Origin: Nostoc sp. KVJ3
Lineage (GTDB): Bacteria > Cyanobacteriota > Cyanobacteriia > Cyanobacteriales > Nostocaceae
Direction of reading: 5' to 3'
DNA: 64,000 nucleotides
Assembly: GCF_026127265.1 (NCBI RefSeq)
Contig: NZ_WWFG01000002.1
Coordinates: forward strand, 682,001 to 746,000
In this document: piece after piece, positions 50,706-59,155 of the stretch
How positions within the stretch are numbered: position 1 is the first letter of the stretch
Layout of the letters: every line of letters begins with the position of its first letter
Translations under genes and position numbers: made by a program
The notes under the pieces: generated by a model
What the model was told of the DNA's origin: nothing
Databases searched by the model: none
Seen by the model: the letters and a program-made list of their open reading frames with translations, nothing else

Positions 50706-52148
50706 ATGACAATAACAACTGACCCTAATTTTGGGGCGCGCGAGGCACTACGCCTAATCGGCCCCGATCCCGACAACTGGATACCCGACCGCCCAGGCGT
50801 GGATCACAACGTTACGGTAGTGGGTGGTAGTGGTAGCGGTAGCACCTTTGCATTTGCGCTGCGGCGTGCCGGCATCGGCCGTGTGACGGTAATCGATGCG
50901 GCCGACGACGAAGCCCATGCTGGCGTATGGCTCAATCGAGCGCGGATGAAGAAACTACGCACACCGAAGAATTTACCTGGCCCCGAACTTGGTATCCCGG
51001 CGCTATCATTTCAGGCTTGGTACGAGGCGCGACATGGTGCCGAGGCTTACGTAGCGATCGATCGCATCCCTCGCTTGCTGTGGGCTGAATATTTAAGTTG
51101 GTATCGGCAGTTCCTGGGCATCCCGGTTCGCTACAAGACGCGGCTAGTGCGAATCGAGCCAGTGGAAGGTTTTTTTCGCCTACATCTTGAGGTGAACGGT
51201 GTCGCGCAAGTGGAAACCACGCGCAAGATTATCTTCGCTAACGGAGTGGCTGGTACTGGTGGCCCCTACGTGCCACCGGTACTAGCTGGTTTACCGCCCA
51301 CTCTGTATGCACACACCTCTGATGCCATCGACTTCACCGCGCTACGCGGCAAGACTGTGGCAGTGCTGGGCGCTGCGGCTTCGGCTTTTGATGCCGCAGG
51401 GGTAGCACTCGAATCGGGAGCAAAGGCGGTGCATCTGTTTGCGCGGCGACCTGCGATCGCATCGCTGCCCATAAATCGGGTGCGTGGGTATCCTGGCGCT
51501 TACTACAACTATCCAGAACTGCCCGATGCAGCCCGGTGGTTTCAGGCTTGGCGCTTTCGTCAAGTTGGTTCTACGCCCCCATCCGACGCAATTGAACGGG
51601 CGATCGCCTTCCCCAACTTCCATCTACACCTGTCGGCGACGTGGAGATCGTTACAGGAGAAGGGCGGCCGCATCGTCGCGCAGGTGAACGACGATGTTTT
51701 CGAGTTCGATTTTGCGATCGCTGGTACTGGCTATTTTGTTGATCCGACGGCGCGGACAGAACTAGCTGACTTTGCACAGCATATTGCACTTTGGCGCGAT
51801 CGCTATGAACCACCATCTGACCAACGCGCCGACGATTTAGGCACACACCCTTACCTCGGCAGCGCCCACGAATACCAGGAAAAAGTGCCTGGTAGCGCCC
51901 CTTACCTCAAGGATATCCACGTCTTTAACCCAGCCGGCTTTGTGAGCTTCGGACTACCCATCGGCGATGTGCCCAGCATCCGGCGCGACGTACCTGCGGT
52001 GGTGGAACGCATTAGCCATGACTTATTCTTCGCCGACTGGACGCTACACGAGGCACGGATCACGGGCGACAACATCGCGCCAGACTTCGATGCCTCGTTG
52101 TACACAGCCGCAGTGTGGAAACAGCCTGTTAAGGCTGCGGTTAACTAA
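50706..52148 (+). CDS. FAD/NAD(P)-binding monooxygenase-like protein, G+C-rich
   Basis: A 480-residue flavoprotein. The FAD site is VTVVGGSGSGSTFAFALRRA at about residues 35-54, and a second Rossmann motif TVAVLGAAASAFDAAGVALE near 220 would bind NADPH. The layout is like flavin-containing or Baeyer-Villiger monooxygenases. The ATG at 50706 follows GGGAGA; an earlier ATG at 50646 lies in repeat-like DNA. The gene is richer in G+C than its neighbours: 39 of the 60 bases at 50821-50880. That suggests transfer from a high-G+C bacterium. It lies 100 bp after the amidohydrolase gene. Confidence 0.88.
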   Translation: MTITTDPNFGAREALRLIGPDPDNWIPDRPGVDHNVTVVGGSGSGSTFAFALRRAGIGRVTVIDAADDEAHAGVWLNRARMKKLRTPKNLPGPELGIPALSFQAWYEARHGAEAYVAIDRIPRLLWAEYLSWYRQFLGIPVRYKTRLVRIEPVEGFFRLHLEVNGVAQVETTRKIIFANGVAGTGGPYVPPVLAGLPPTLYAHTSDAIDFTALRGKTVAVLGAAASAFDAAGVALESGAKAVHLFARRPAIASLPINRVRGYPGAYYNYPELPDAARWFQAWRFRQVGSTPPSDAIERAIAFPNFHLHLSATWRSLQEKGGRIVAQVNDDVFEFDFAIAGTGYFVDPTARTELADFAQHIALWRDRYEPPSDQRADDLGTHPYLGSAHEYQEKVPGSAPYLKDIHVFNPAGFVSFGLPIGDVPSIRRDVPAVVERISHDLFFADWTLHEARITGDNIAPDFDASLYTAAVWKQPVKAAVN

Positions 52149-52184
52149 TGGCCCAATGCCCAATATAAATTAGGAGTCACGACT

Positions 52185-52851
52185 ATGCCAGTTGAACAAC
52201 GCTCTCACGACACTAGCAATGGTTCCTTGCCTTATCTTTTCTCACCTGTTTCTGACAATGCTAAACAACCTGCACCCTTAGTTCTATTTCTCCACGGAGG
52301 ACGCGATCGCGGGACGGATTTGAATGTGCTACTGAAATGGGGTCTACCTCGTTTCGTGGATTCATCTAACTCCTTACCTTATGTATTTGCTGCACCCCAG
52401 ATTCCAGAAGAACAGACTTGGGCAGATCGAGCTGATGATGTGCTTGCTTTACTGGATGAATTGATCGCTTCCCAACCCGTCGATCCAGCGCGGGTGATAT
52501 TAGCCGGTTTCAGCTTAGGTTCGGCGGGGATCTGGCATATCGCTGCTTTGCATCCCGATCGCTTCGCAGGTCTAGTACCTGTATCTGGCCGTGTACCGAA
52601 GACATTAGAAGAAAGCGAACTAGCTGTACTCAAAGACATTCCTGTTCAGATATTCCAAGGTGGACAGGACAAAAATCTGCCGATTGAGGATACAGAGCAT
52701 TTTGTTGATCGCCTACGCAAAGTAGGGGGAAAGTTGATTTCACAGTGTTGCCTAACGGCGATCATTTTATTGCAGATGAGGTATACGGCGATCCGAAGTT
52801 GCAACAGTGGCTGGTTTCCCTGAGCCGTCGCAACACTGCCTTAGTTGTCTG
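52185..52851 (+). pseudogene. Alpha/beta-hydrolase (phospholipase/carboxylesterase type), frameshifted near the end
   Basis: The first frame encodes VLFLHGGRDRGTDLNVLL, the nucleophile elbow ILAGFSLGSAGIWHIAALH (GFSLG, Ser) and the acid-loop region VQIFQGGQDKNLP. Near 52730 the frame becomes KLISQCCLTAII and ends at 52823. The neighbouring frame continues sensibly as VDFTVLPNGDHFIADEVYGD, with the catalytic His in GDH, then PKLQQWLVSLSRRN and a stop at 52851. One missing base in the GGGGGAAA run at 52726-52733 would restore it. Without that the His is lost and the enzyme inactive. It is either a mutation or a homopolymer read error. Confidence 0.8.
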
Positions 52852-52920
52852 ACGCACAAAACCCCAAAAGTCAGTGCAGAAGAATCAGCGCTCTAGGACT
52901 GGGGAGTGAGAGACAAAAGA

Positions 52921-52979
52921 AAAGTTTTCTCAATTCCCCATTTCCCATTCCCGATCCCCATTCCCAATTCCCAATTCCC
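52921..52979. repeat. TTCCCAA/TTCCCAT heptamer repeats
   Basis: Seven or so variants of CAATTCCC/CATTCCC run directly up to the start codon of the aldo/keto reductase gene. This is another short tandem repeat class of Nostoc. Confidence 0.7.
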
Positions 52980-53978
52980 ATGACTTTACCAACTACCAAT
53001 CTCGGAAAAACTGGATTAACTGTTTCCCGTCTTTGTCTGGGCACTATGACCTTTGGATTGCAGACTGACGAAGAAACTTCTAGAGATATCCTCGATACCG
53101 CCGCCGATGGGGGCATCAACTTTTTAGATACAGCCGATGTTTATCCACTTGGCGGCGGACTTGCCACTGCTGGGCGTACCGAAGAAATCGTTGGGCGCTG
53201 GCTCAAAGGCAAACGCGAACATTTTATTTTAGCTACCAAGTGCGTTGGTCGAGTCGGCCCTGCACCTTGGGATCAGGGGGCTTCGCGTAAACATATTCTA
53301 GATGCGATCAATGCTTCCTTGCGACGACTGGGAACCGACTATATCGACCTGTACCAATTGCACTCTGACGATGCCTCCACCCCCCTTGATGAAACCTTGG
53401 AAGCACTGGACGCGATAGTTCGTGCTGGCAAAGTGCGCTACATCGGGGTTTCCAACTTCTTAGCCTACCGACTCGCCCGCGCCTTGGGTCGCGCCGAGAC
53501 GCGCAATGTAACTAAGTTTATCTCAATTCAGCCCCGCTACAACCTGTTGTTCCGTGAAATTGAGCGAGAACTATTGCCCCTAGCGAAAGAAGAAGGATTG
53601 GGTGTAATTTCTTACAATCCCTTGGCGGGTGGTCTGCTCACCGGCAAACACATTCTCGCTGAAGGCCCCACCACCGGTACACGTTTCACGCTAGGCGCTG
53701 CCGCAGAACGTTATCAAGATCGCTACTGGCACGATCGCGAGTTTAATACTGTCCAAGAATTACGCACAGTCGCGGATCACGCCGGATTTTCTCTCACCAC
53801 CCTAGCAGTAGCTTGGGTTTTATCTAATCCCATTATCACTGCCCCCATCATTGGCGCTAGCCGCCCACAACAACTTGCTGACAACCTGAAGGCAGTGGAA
53901 CTAAAACTCGACGACAGTTTGAAGCAAAAGTTAGACGACATAACCGCCGAATACCGCAGGGGAGATTCTCTACGTTAG
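52980..53978 (+). CDS. Aldo/keto reductase
   Basis: A 332-residue (alpha/beta)8 NADPH-dependent reductase. It starts LGKTGLTVSRLCLGTMTFG. The active-site Asp and Tyr are in NFLDTADVYPLGGG, the Lys in ILATKCVGRVG and the His in DYIDLYQLHSDDAS. The C-terminal NADPH site is TAPIIGASRPQQLADNLKAV. I chose the ATG at 52980 since the frame before it translates tandem repeats. Its role in the cluster is likely reduction of an aldehyde or ketone intermediate. Confidence 0.92.
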   Translation: MTLPTTNLGKTGLTVSRLCLGTMTFGLQTDEETSRDILDTAADGGINFLDTADVYPLGGGLATAGRTEEIVGRWLKGKREHFILATKCVGRVGPAPWDQGASRKHILDAINASLRRLGTDYIDLYQLHSDDASTPLDETLEALDAIVRAGKVRYIGVSNFLAYRLARALGRAETRNVTKFISIQPRYNLLFREIERELLPLAKEEGLGVISYNPLAGGLLTGKHILAEGPTTGTRFTLGAAAERYQDRYWHDREFNTVQELRTVADHAGFSLTTLAVAWVLSNPIITAPIIGASRPQQLADNLKAVELKLDDSLKQKLDDITAEYRRGDSLR

Positions 53979-54277
53979 GGATTAAGGGAGTGAGGACAAT
54001 AATTCGTAATTCGTAATGACGCTCGCGGACTCGCTACCGCTACGCTAACGTAATTCGTAATTCAGTTTACAAGGAGGATTTATACGTCGGTACAAAACTT
54101 GCCGCTTGGTTATAAGTAGTGGACTTAAATCCCCATAATTTGTTAATTACAAATGATTTTATTTAACACAACTTACCCTAATACTAAAAAATCAACCAAT
54201 AGATAGATAGAAACCTAGATTCAATCTGACTCTTTTAACTACGAATTACGAATTACTCAGCTAGTGGATTGCTTCTC
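53979..54277. repeat. Repeat-rich spacer before the exporter gene
   Basis: AATTCGTAATTCGTAAT at 54000-54016 is followed by the GCTCGCGGACTCGCTACCGC-type Nostoc repeat and another AATTCGTAATTC. From 54073 there is a divergent copy of the GGTACAAAAC...GACTTAAATCCCC...TTTGTTAAT repeat also found at 61362-61575. ACGAATTACGAATTAC closes the region at 54240. No gene is seen. Confidence 0.6.
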
Positions 54278-56158
54278 ATGACGAAAAAAACCAGACAATT
54301 CAAATCATTTCAACGTGCTGCTGATGCACCAAGCCTACCATCAACTCCATTCAGGTTCATTTTGTATTTCGTGAATCAGTTCCGTTGGTGGTATGTGTTA
54401 ATGGTGATCCTGGAGGTAATACACGCAACCTGTGGCATTATGTTACCTTATGCCATTGGTGAGATCATCCGGGGCGTGACGAAATCAACGGGTAATAGTC
54501 AGCCTATTTTTGATGCCATGAGGCAACCCCTAATGCTGTTTATCGCTTTGAGTGTAGGTGAAGTGATATTCGGGCGATCGGCTGGACTCTTGCAAACCAT
54601 CCTTCATCCAATCCACCGACAGCATATTGTGCGATCGCTCTATGCTTACTTACAACACCATTCCCATCGCTACATGAGTAGCAGTTTTTCCGGGGCTTTG
54701 GCACATCGGATTAGCGAAACCTCTCTGGGTGTTACCCAGACGATGCAAATGATGATTACTGAATTTATGCCAGTAATCGTTGTGTATACCGTCGCCACGA
54801 CGATACTGTATCGCGCCTATCCTCCGTTGGCTGCACTCGTGGGAATATGGGCAGTTCTCTTTATCAGTATTTCGTTCTGGCTGGCAACTCGCTGCCGAAT
54901 TTACTCCCGAAAAGCCGCAGCCGCCAGAAGTGAGACAACTGGCATCATTGTAGATTCGGTAACAAATCTCACCAGTAGCCGACTGTTTGCTCGCTTGGGT
55001 TTTGAACGACACTATTTGAATGACCAATTAAGGCGTGAAATCAAAGAGGTGAGACAGTCTAATTGGTATTCGGAGCGAATTCGCTGGTTTCAGTTCATCT
55101 CAGCAGCCATTCTGAAAATTAGCACCCTGTATTACTCACTCTCCCTCTGGAGTCAAGGGAAGATCGCAACTGCTGATTTCGTCGTCGCAACCAGCCTGTC
55201 TTTATTAATCATCAGTGAAGCGCGTAATTTGAGTAAACGATTTCTAGAATTTTTTGAACATATCGGTAATGTCGCCAATGGTGTTTTTATTATCGTTCAA
55301 CCCCACGAATTGATTGATAGCGATCGCGCGATCGCTCACCCAATTACCCAAGGTAAGATTGAATTTCGCCGCGTGAACTTCAACTACTCCGAGGAGAAGA
55401 AAGTTTTTCACAACCTTTCTGTCACCATCCAACCGGGACAACGTGTAGGATTGGTAGGCTTTTCTGGTTCGGGAAAATCCAGCTTCGTCAATTTGATTTT
55501 GCGTTTGTTCGACCCACAATCTGGACAGATTATTATTGATGGGGTCGATATTCGAGATATGACTCAGGATGCACTACACGCACAGATCAGCTTAATTCCC
55601 CAAGATCCATCTTTATTCCATCGGACGCTACTAGAAAATATTCGTTACGGACGCTTGGATGCAACTGACGAGGAAGTGATCGAAGCCTCGCGAAAGGCTC
55701 ATGCTCATGATTTCATCGCTCAAAGTAAAGATGGTTACAATTCTCTCGTGGGCGAACGTGGTGTTAAGTTATCTGGAGGGCAGAGACAACGGATTGCGAT
55801 CGCTCGCGTCATCCTCAAAGATGCGCCCATCCTCATTTTAGATGAAGCTACCTCTAGTCTCGATTCAATCACCGAAAAAGCGATCCAAGATACCCTCGAT
55901 CTAGCAATGAATGGGAAAACGGTCATTGTAGTAGCTCATCGACTATCTACCATTGTGCATCTAGACCGGATTTTGGTGTTCGACAAAGGTCGCATTATCG
56001 AAGATGGTTCCCACACAAAACTGCTGGCACTCGGCGGCGCTTACCACAGGTTATGGAAAATGCAAGCAGGTGGATTTCTACCGGAAAATCTCGGCGAGGA
56101 ACCTATACGCGATACTCGTACTGGTGCGGATAACGTCGAAGAGGGAATGATTGCTTGA
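54278..56158 (+). CDS. ABC transporter, fused permease and ATPase (exporter type)
   Basis: A 626-residue half-transporter. Residues 20-320 hold six membrane helices (WWYVLMVILEVIHATCGIML ... SLLIISEARNLSKRF). The ATPase follows with Walker A VGLVGFSGSGKSSFVNLILR, Q-loop SLIPQDPSLFHRTLLENIRY, signature VKLSGGQRQRIAIARVIL, Walker B PILILDEATSSLDSIT and H-loop VVAHRLSTIVHLD. It is the multidrug/lipid exporter group and presumably works as a homodimer. The ATG at 54278 is preferred to a TTG at 54269. It closes the same-strand enzyme cluster and could export its product or protect against its substrate. Confidence 0.92.
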   Translation: MTKKTRQFKSFQRAADAPSLPSTPFRFILYFVNQFRWWYVLMVILEVIHATCGIMLPYAIGEIIRGVTKSTGNSQPIFDAMRQPLMLFIALSVGEVIFGRSAGLLQTILHPIHRQHIVRSLYAYLQHHSHRYMSSSFSGALAHRISETSLGVTQTMQMMITEFMPVIVVYTVATTILYRAYPPLAALVGIWAVLFISISFWLATRCRIYSRKAAAARSETTGIIVDSVTNLTSSRLFARLGFERHYLNDQLRREIKEVRQSNWYSERIRWFQFISAAILKISTLYYSLSLWSQGKIATADFVVATSLSLLIISEARNLSKRFLEFFEHIGNVANGVFIIVQPHELIDSDRAIAHPITQGKIEFRRVNFNYSEEKKVFHNLSVTIQPGQRVGLVGFSGSGKSSFVNLILRLFDPQSGQIIIDGVDIRDMTQDALHAQISLIPQDPSLFHRTLLENIRYGRLDATDEEVIEASRKAHAHDFIAQSKDGYNSLVGERGVKLSGGQRQRIAIARVILKDAPILILDEATSSLDSITEKAIQDTLDLAMNGKTVIVVAHRLSTIVHLDRILVFDKGRIIEDGSHTKLLALGGAYHRLWKMQAGGFLPENLGEEPIRDTRTGADNVEEGMIA

Positions 56159-56179
56159 TATTTTCGAGTAGGTTAGCTT

Positions 56180-56305
56180 ATGCAAGCCAATGCATTAACA
56201 ATCTAAGCCGATACATTAACAATGCAAGCCAACGCATTAACAATGTAAACCGATACATTAACAATGCAAGCCAACGCATTAACAAGGCGGCTAATACATT
56301 AATTT
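56180..56305. repeat. 21-bp tandem repeat array, six units
   Basis: Units begin at 56180, 56201, 56222, 56243, 56264 and 56285. Two variants alternate: ATGCAAGCCAACGCATTAAC(A) and AT(C/G)TAA(G/A)CCGATACATTAACA, giving a higher-order period of 42. The last unit is degenerate. It stands just after the exporter stop, and there are no spacers as in CRISPR. Confidence 0.85.
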
Positions 56306-56528
56306 AAGCTTGTAGTGCGATCGCAAACCGTCTCCATGAGAATCCTTTAGCGCAGACAGCATCAATTTTTGCTAATTACTGCTGTAAGTCAACCTGGTAG
56401 AGAAACAGGAAATGCGATCGGGATGAAAGATGATGAATGCGATCGCCTGATTTTCTACCGACACCAACATTCTTCAAGCGATCGCATATCAAAAATGACA
56501 ACACTACACATACTTTACGAATTTGGCA
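56306..56528. other. HIP1-rich spacer, no gene seen
   Basis: GCGATCGC or near copies occur at about 56318, 56415, 56440 and 56478 within 170 bases. A 61-codon + frame at 56369 has no recognisable features. Confidence 0.4.
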
Positions 56529-57383
56529 TTATGTGTAATTCCGCAAAACCCTAAATGGCTGATTCTTACTTTCCCATGTCCGAATGTCCAAGTATAGTTG
56601 TGTATGGTAAAAGTAGATTTCTTCATAAGCAAGCCGCAAACTACGCTCAAGACTGTTCGGTTCAACATCAGCAGCTTTGTTAGAGCCAAGTACTTTACGT
56701 AAACCAAATGACAGAATCTCCACCAAATGATGACCACAGCAAATTTGCCAAGGATCGTGATTATTGCTTTTCTGACTCTTTAGCCGTTCTTGCATATCTT
56801 TCTCGTTCAAAGAGAAAGCTTGAGATTTATTTTTAATCTCTTGAATCAGCTTAAATTCATCAATTTACAGAGTTTGCTCATTAATAAACTTGCTAAATGT
56901 AATACCCTCAAAGGTTAGATTTAATCCATCACATTTAGATATCCAAAGTAAATAACCTACAGACATCGCATTTTTAATTAATACTAATCTTACGTCTTGA
57001 GTAAACTGGGCAATTTTCTTTTCAGAACCAAATTCAGCCAGTACTTTGTTAAATGCTGGTGAGTTAATCAGCATAGTTTCAAGGTCATGGCTATCGGTAC
57101 AAAGCAGATTAGGGCTAGTATATAACAAAGTTTCAAAGCGATCAAAATCTGCATCAACAATCGCTAAAACTCCCTGAAAATTTGATTGTTCCAAAATTTT
57201 TAGAATTTCAATAGCACGCTGCTTACCCGATGTTTCGACTAACTCACAAACTAATTGGTCAACAAACCGCTTATAGAAAGTTTTATCAGAACTTCCTTCC
57301 ACTAACAAAAAAGTTCCAGTATATGTGCTTCGTCGTAATCGAATTTGGTTAGCAACACGGTCAACTGTCAGAAAATCTCTCAC
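56529..57383 (-). pseudogene. ariB: DUF4435 (TOPRIM-like) effector of a PARIS-like pair, interrupted by an in-frame stop
   Basis: From a GTG at 57383 the frame gives 172 residues: TGTFLLVEGSSDKTFYKRFV (the TOPRIM Glu), GVLAIVDADFDRFE (DxD) and HDLETMLINSPAF, ending at TAA 56865-56867. The same frame then stays open to 56529 with IDEFKLIQEIKNKSQAFSLN, HDPWQICCGHHLVEILSFGL and EEIYFYHTQLYLDIRTWE, which is the usual C-terminal part of DUF4435 proteins. So one TAA splits an otherwise normal gene of about 285 codons. The start overlaps the ATPase stop by four bases (GTGA). DUF4435 with a neighbouring AAA ATPase is the AriB-AriA arrangement of PARIS anti-phage systems, where AriB is a toxic nuclease. 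A stop here would disarm it. Confidence 0.75.
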
Positions 57384-58738
57384 TTGTGTGGCCCTTTCAG
57401 TTCAACCGTCAAATCCCAGCGATCTTGAATAATATCTGGTGAATGAGTAGCCATTAGTATATTTAAATCTGCAAGCTGGGTAATATCTTGTAAGTCTTTT
57501 AAAAACTGAACCTGCCATCCTACATGAAGGGATAATTCCGGCTCATCAATTAAGACTAGAGAGTTAGGCTGGACTTTAAATAATAGTTCATATAGAAGAA
57601 CTAACTCATGTTGCTCACCAGATGATAAATCTGCTGGTGAAAGAGTTTTTGAATTAGATAATGATGATTTATAAAGTGTTGTAAAAACAAATCCCTTCTC
57701 TTTACTAAAATTTATTTCTTTGTAGGAGTAGGCAAACTTATTATTAATAATTTTCCTTAATAATTCGATTTTACTTGCTATTTCAGCAAAAACACTCAAC
57801 TTCTTTTCCACATCTTCAACATATACCGACAAAGCATTCTTGGTACTTTCATCTATATCTTGAGGCTGGATTTGAAATTCTGAATCTTCATCTTTATCCA
57901 AAAGACCTACTTCTATTAGACGAGAGCGATTTGCTTCAAGTTCGTTTAATTGATCTCGAAGTTGTTCATCTGTTAAATCTACGGATGATTGTTGCTTCAC
58001 TACTCTAACTGGAAAAGTTCTGTCAAGAGATTGAGATATTGTACCGTATTCTTTAAATTTTTCTTGCATCAGTTTAGCAAGTTCATCAGAATAGGCAGAC
58101 ACAGTTGACAACATTGAAGGTGTTTCAGCAGACCGTCTAGAAGAATGGTTAGGAACAAAATTAAGCAAACGTTGTGATTCAATGAGGCGAATATGAATAT
58201 TGCTTTGCAATTTTTCTAGCCAATCAGGAGTGGCTTCTTGTGACTTCAAGTTTGAGGACGATAAATTATCAACAATTTCTAGAGCTTGTTCATAAAAAGT
58301 AATTTCTCCAATGCGATTATCCAGCGATTTTAGAGTATAAGGCATTTCTTGTATAACAGAATTTTCAAGTATAATCGGAAATCCTCTATCAGAGCGAATC
58401 TTTGGTGACTTTAGAGAAAAATAAACTGCTTCGGAATCAGGCTGATAAAAATTGAAGCCAATATTCTTATTTTCAGACTGCTCTGCATTCTCAGTATTTT
58501 TTATTATTTCAATACTACTACTATCATCAAATGCAACTTGAAACTTTTTAAATGGGATAGCTCTAAGCTCTGAGTATTGAGAATTAAAAAAGCTATTCAA
58601 AATTCTTAATATGGCTGTTTTTCCAAAACCATTTGGGCCATGAATGATGGTGATCCGTTCATCTATATTCAATGGAATCACATGGTCAAAAATTCCAAAT
58701 AAGCCACTGACAGAAATTTCCTTAATTGGCATAGTCAT
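57380..58738 (-). CDS. ariA: AAA/ABC-type ATPase of a PARIS-like (OLD-like) defence pair
   Basis: A 452-residue soluble ATPase of the RecF/OLD/AAA_15 type. Walker A is ITIIHGPNGFGKTAILRILN at about residue 32. A central helical and coiled-coil region follows (DQLNELEANRSRLIEVGLLD). The ABC signature is SPADLSSGEQHELVLLYELL, Walker B NSLVLIDEPELSLHVGWQV and the H-loop ILMATHSPDIIQDRWD. In PARIS, AriA oligomers sense phage anti-restriction proteins and release AriB. The symbol is given by analogy with the gene pair; other OLD-type pairs look similar. The gene is intact. The region upstream has no partner gene on this strand. Confidence 0.8.
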   Translation of the reverse strand: MTMPIKEISVSGLFGIFDHVIPLNIDERITIIHGPNGFGKTAILRILNSFFNSQYSELRAIPFKKFQVAFDDSSSIEIIKNTENAEQSENKNIGFNFYQPDSEAVYFSLKSPKIRSDRGFPIILENSVIQEMPYTLKSLDNRIGEITFYEQALEIVDNLSSSNLKSQEATPDWLEKLQSNIHIRLIESQRLLNFVPNHSSRRSAETPSMLSTVSAYSDELAKLMQEKFKEYGTISQSLDRTFPVRVVKQQSSVDLTDEQLRDQLNELEANRSRLIEVGLLDKDEDSEFQIQPQDIDESTKNALSVYVEDVEKKLSVFAEIASKIELLRKIINNKFAYSYKEINFSKEKGFVFTTLYKSSLSNSKTLSPADLSSGEQHELVLLYELLFKVQPNSLVLIDEPELSLHVGWQVQFLKDLQDITQLADLNILMATHSPDIIQDRWDLTVELKGPHK

Positions 58739-59155
58739 TTAGTCCTATAAGCATTGGCTTCATGACTTTGATTGTAACTTCTATCTTTCTCTGGAAAGTA
58801 CAAGAAACACAGAGTAGCATTCTTTTATGTCCTCTTTATTAGAAAGTTTTGGTCGTCGATTCACTTTTAGGCATTACCGAAGGGTAGCCGGCACACCTTG
58901 CGGGATCTTGCTAAAGATTTTCCCCTGTTTAACTAGGTTGTTGAGGCTAAAATCATAGTAGTTGCGCCAGTTCCAAGAGCGATCGCACAATCAGGCATCA
59001 TTTCCTCTAAACTGAGTTAAGCAATCTCCCAAGCTTTTTGGTACAGTATTCTACAAAATCCATATCACGAAAATAGGCGTTCGCCCTTGGCGTTGGCGCA
59101 GCCATCGCTAATTGCAATTGCCAGTGTATTACTCAGAATCAAGAATGCAGTTGCT
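58739..59155. other. Spacer of about 415 bases, no gene seen
   Basis: Divergent region between the ATPase and topoisomerase genes. GGCGTTCGCCCTTGGCGTTG at 59076-59095, then GCGCAGCCATCGC, is a piece of the Nostoc GGCGTTGGCGTAGCC repeat just before the topoisomerase start. A small + frame at about 58826 has no support. Confidence 0.4.

Noticed and set aside
56180..56305. Possible CRISPR array
   Set aside because: Units are contiguous 21-mers with no spacers and no cas genes nearby.
58826..58950. Small + frame starting MSSLLESFGRRF upstream of the topoisomerase gene
   Set aside because: Short, no ribosome-binding site and no recognisable domain.
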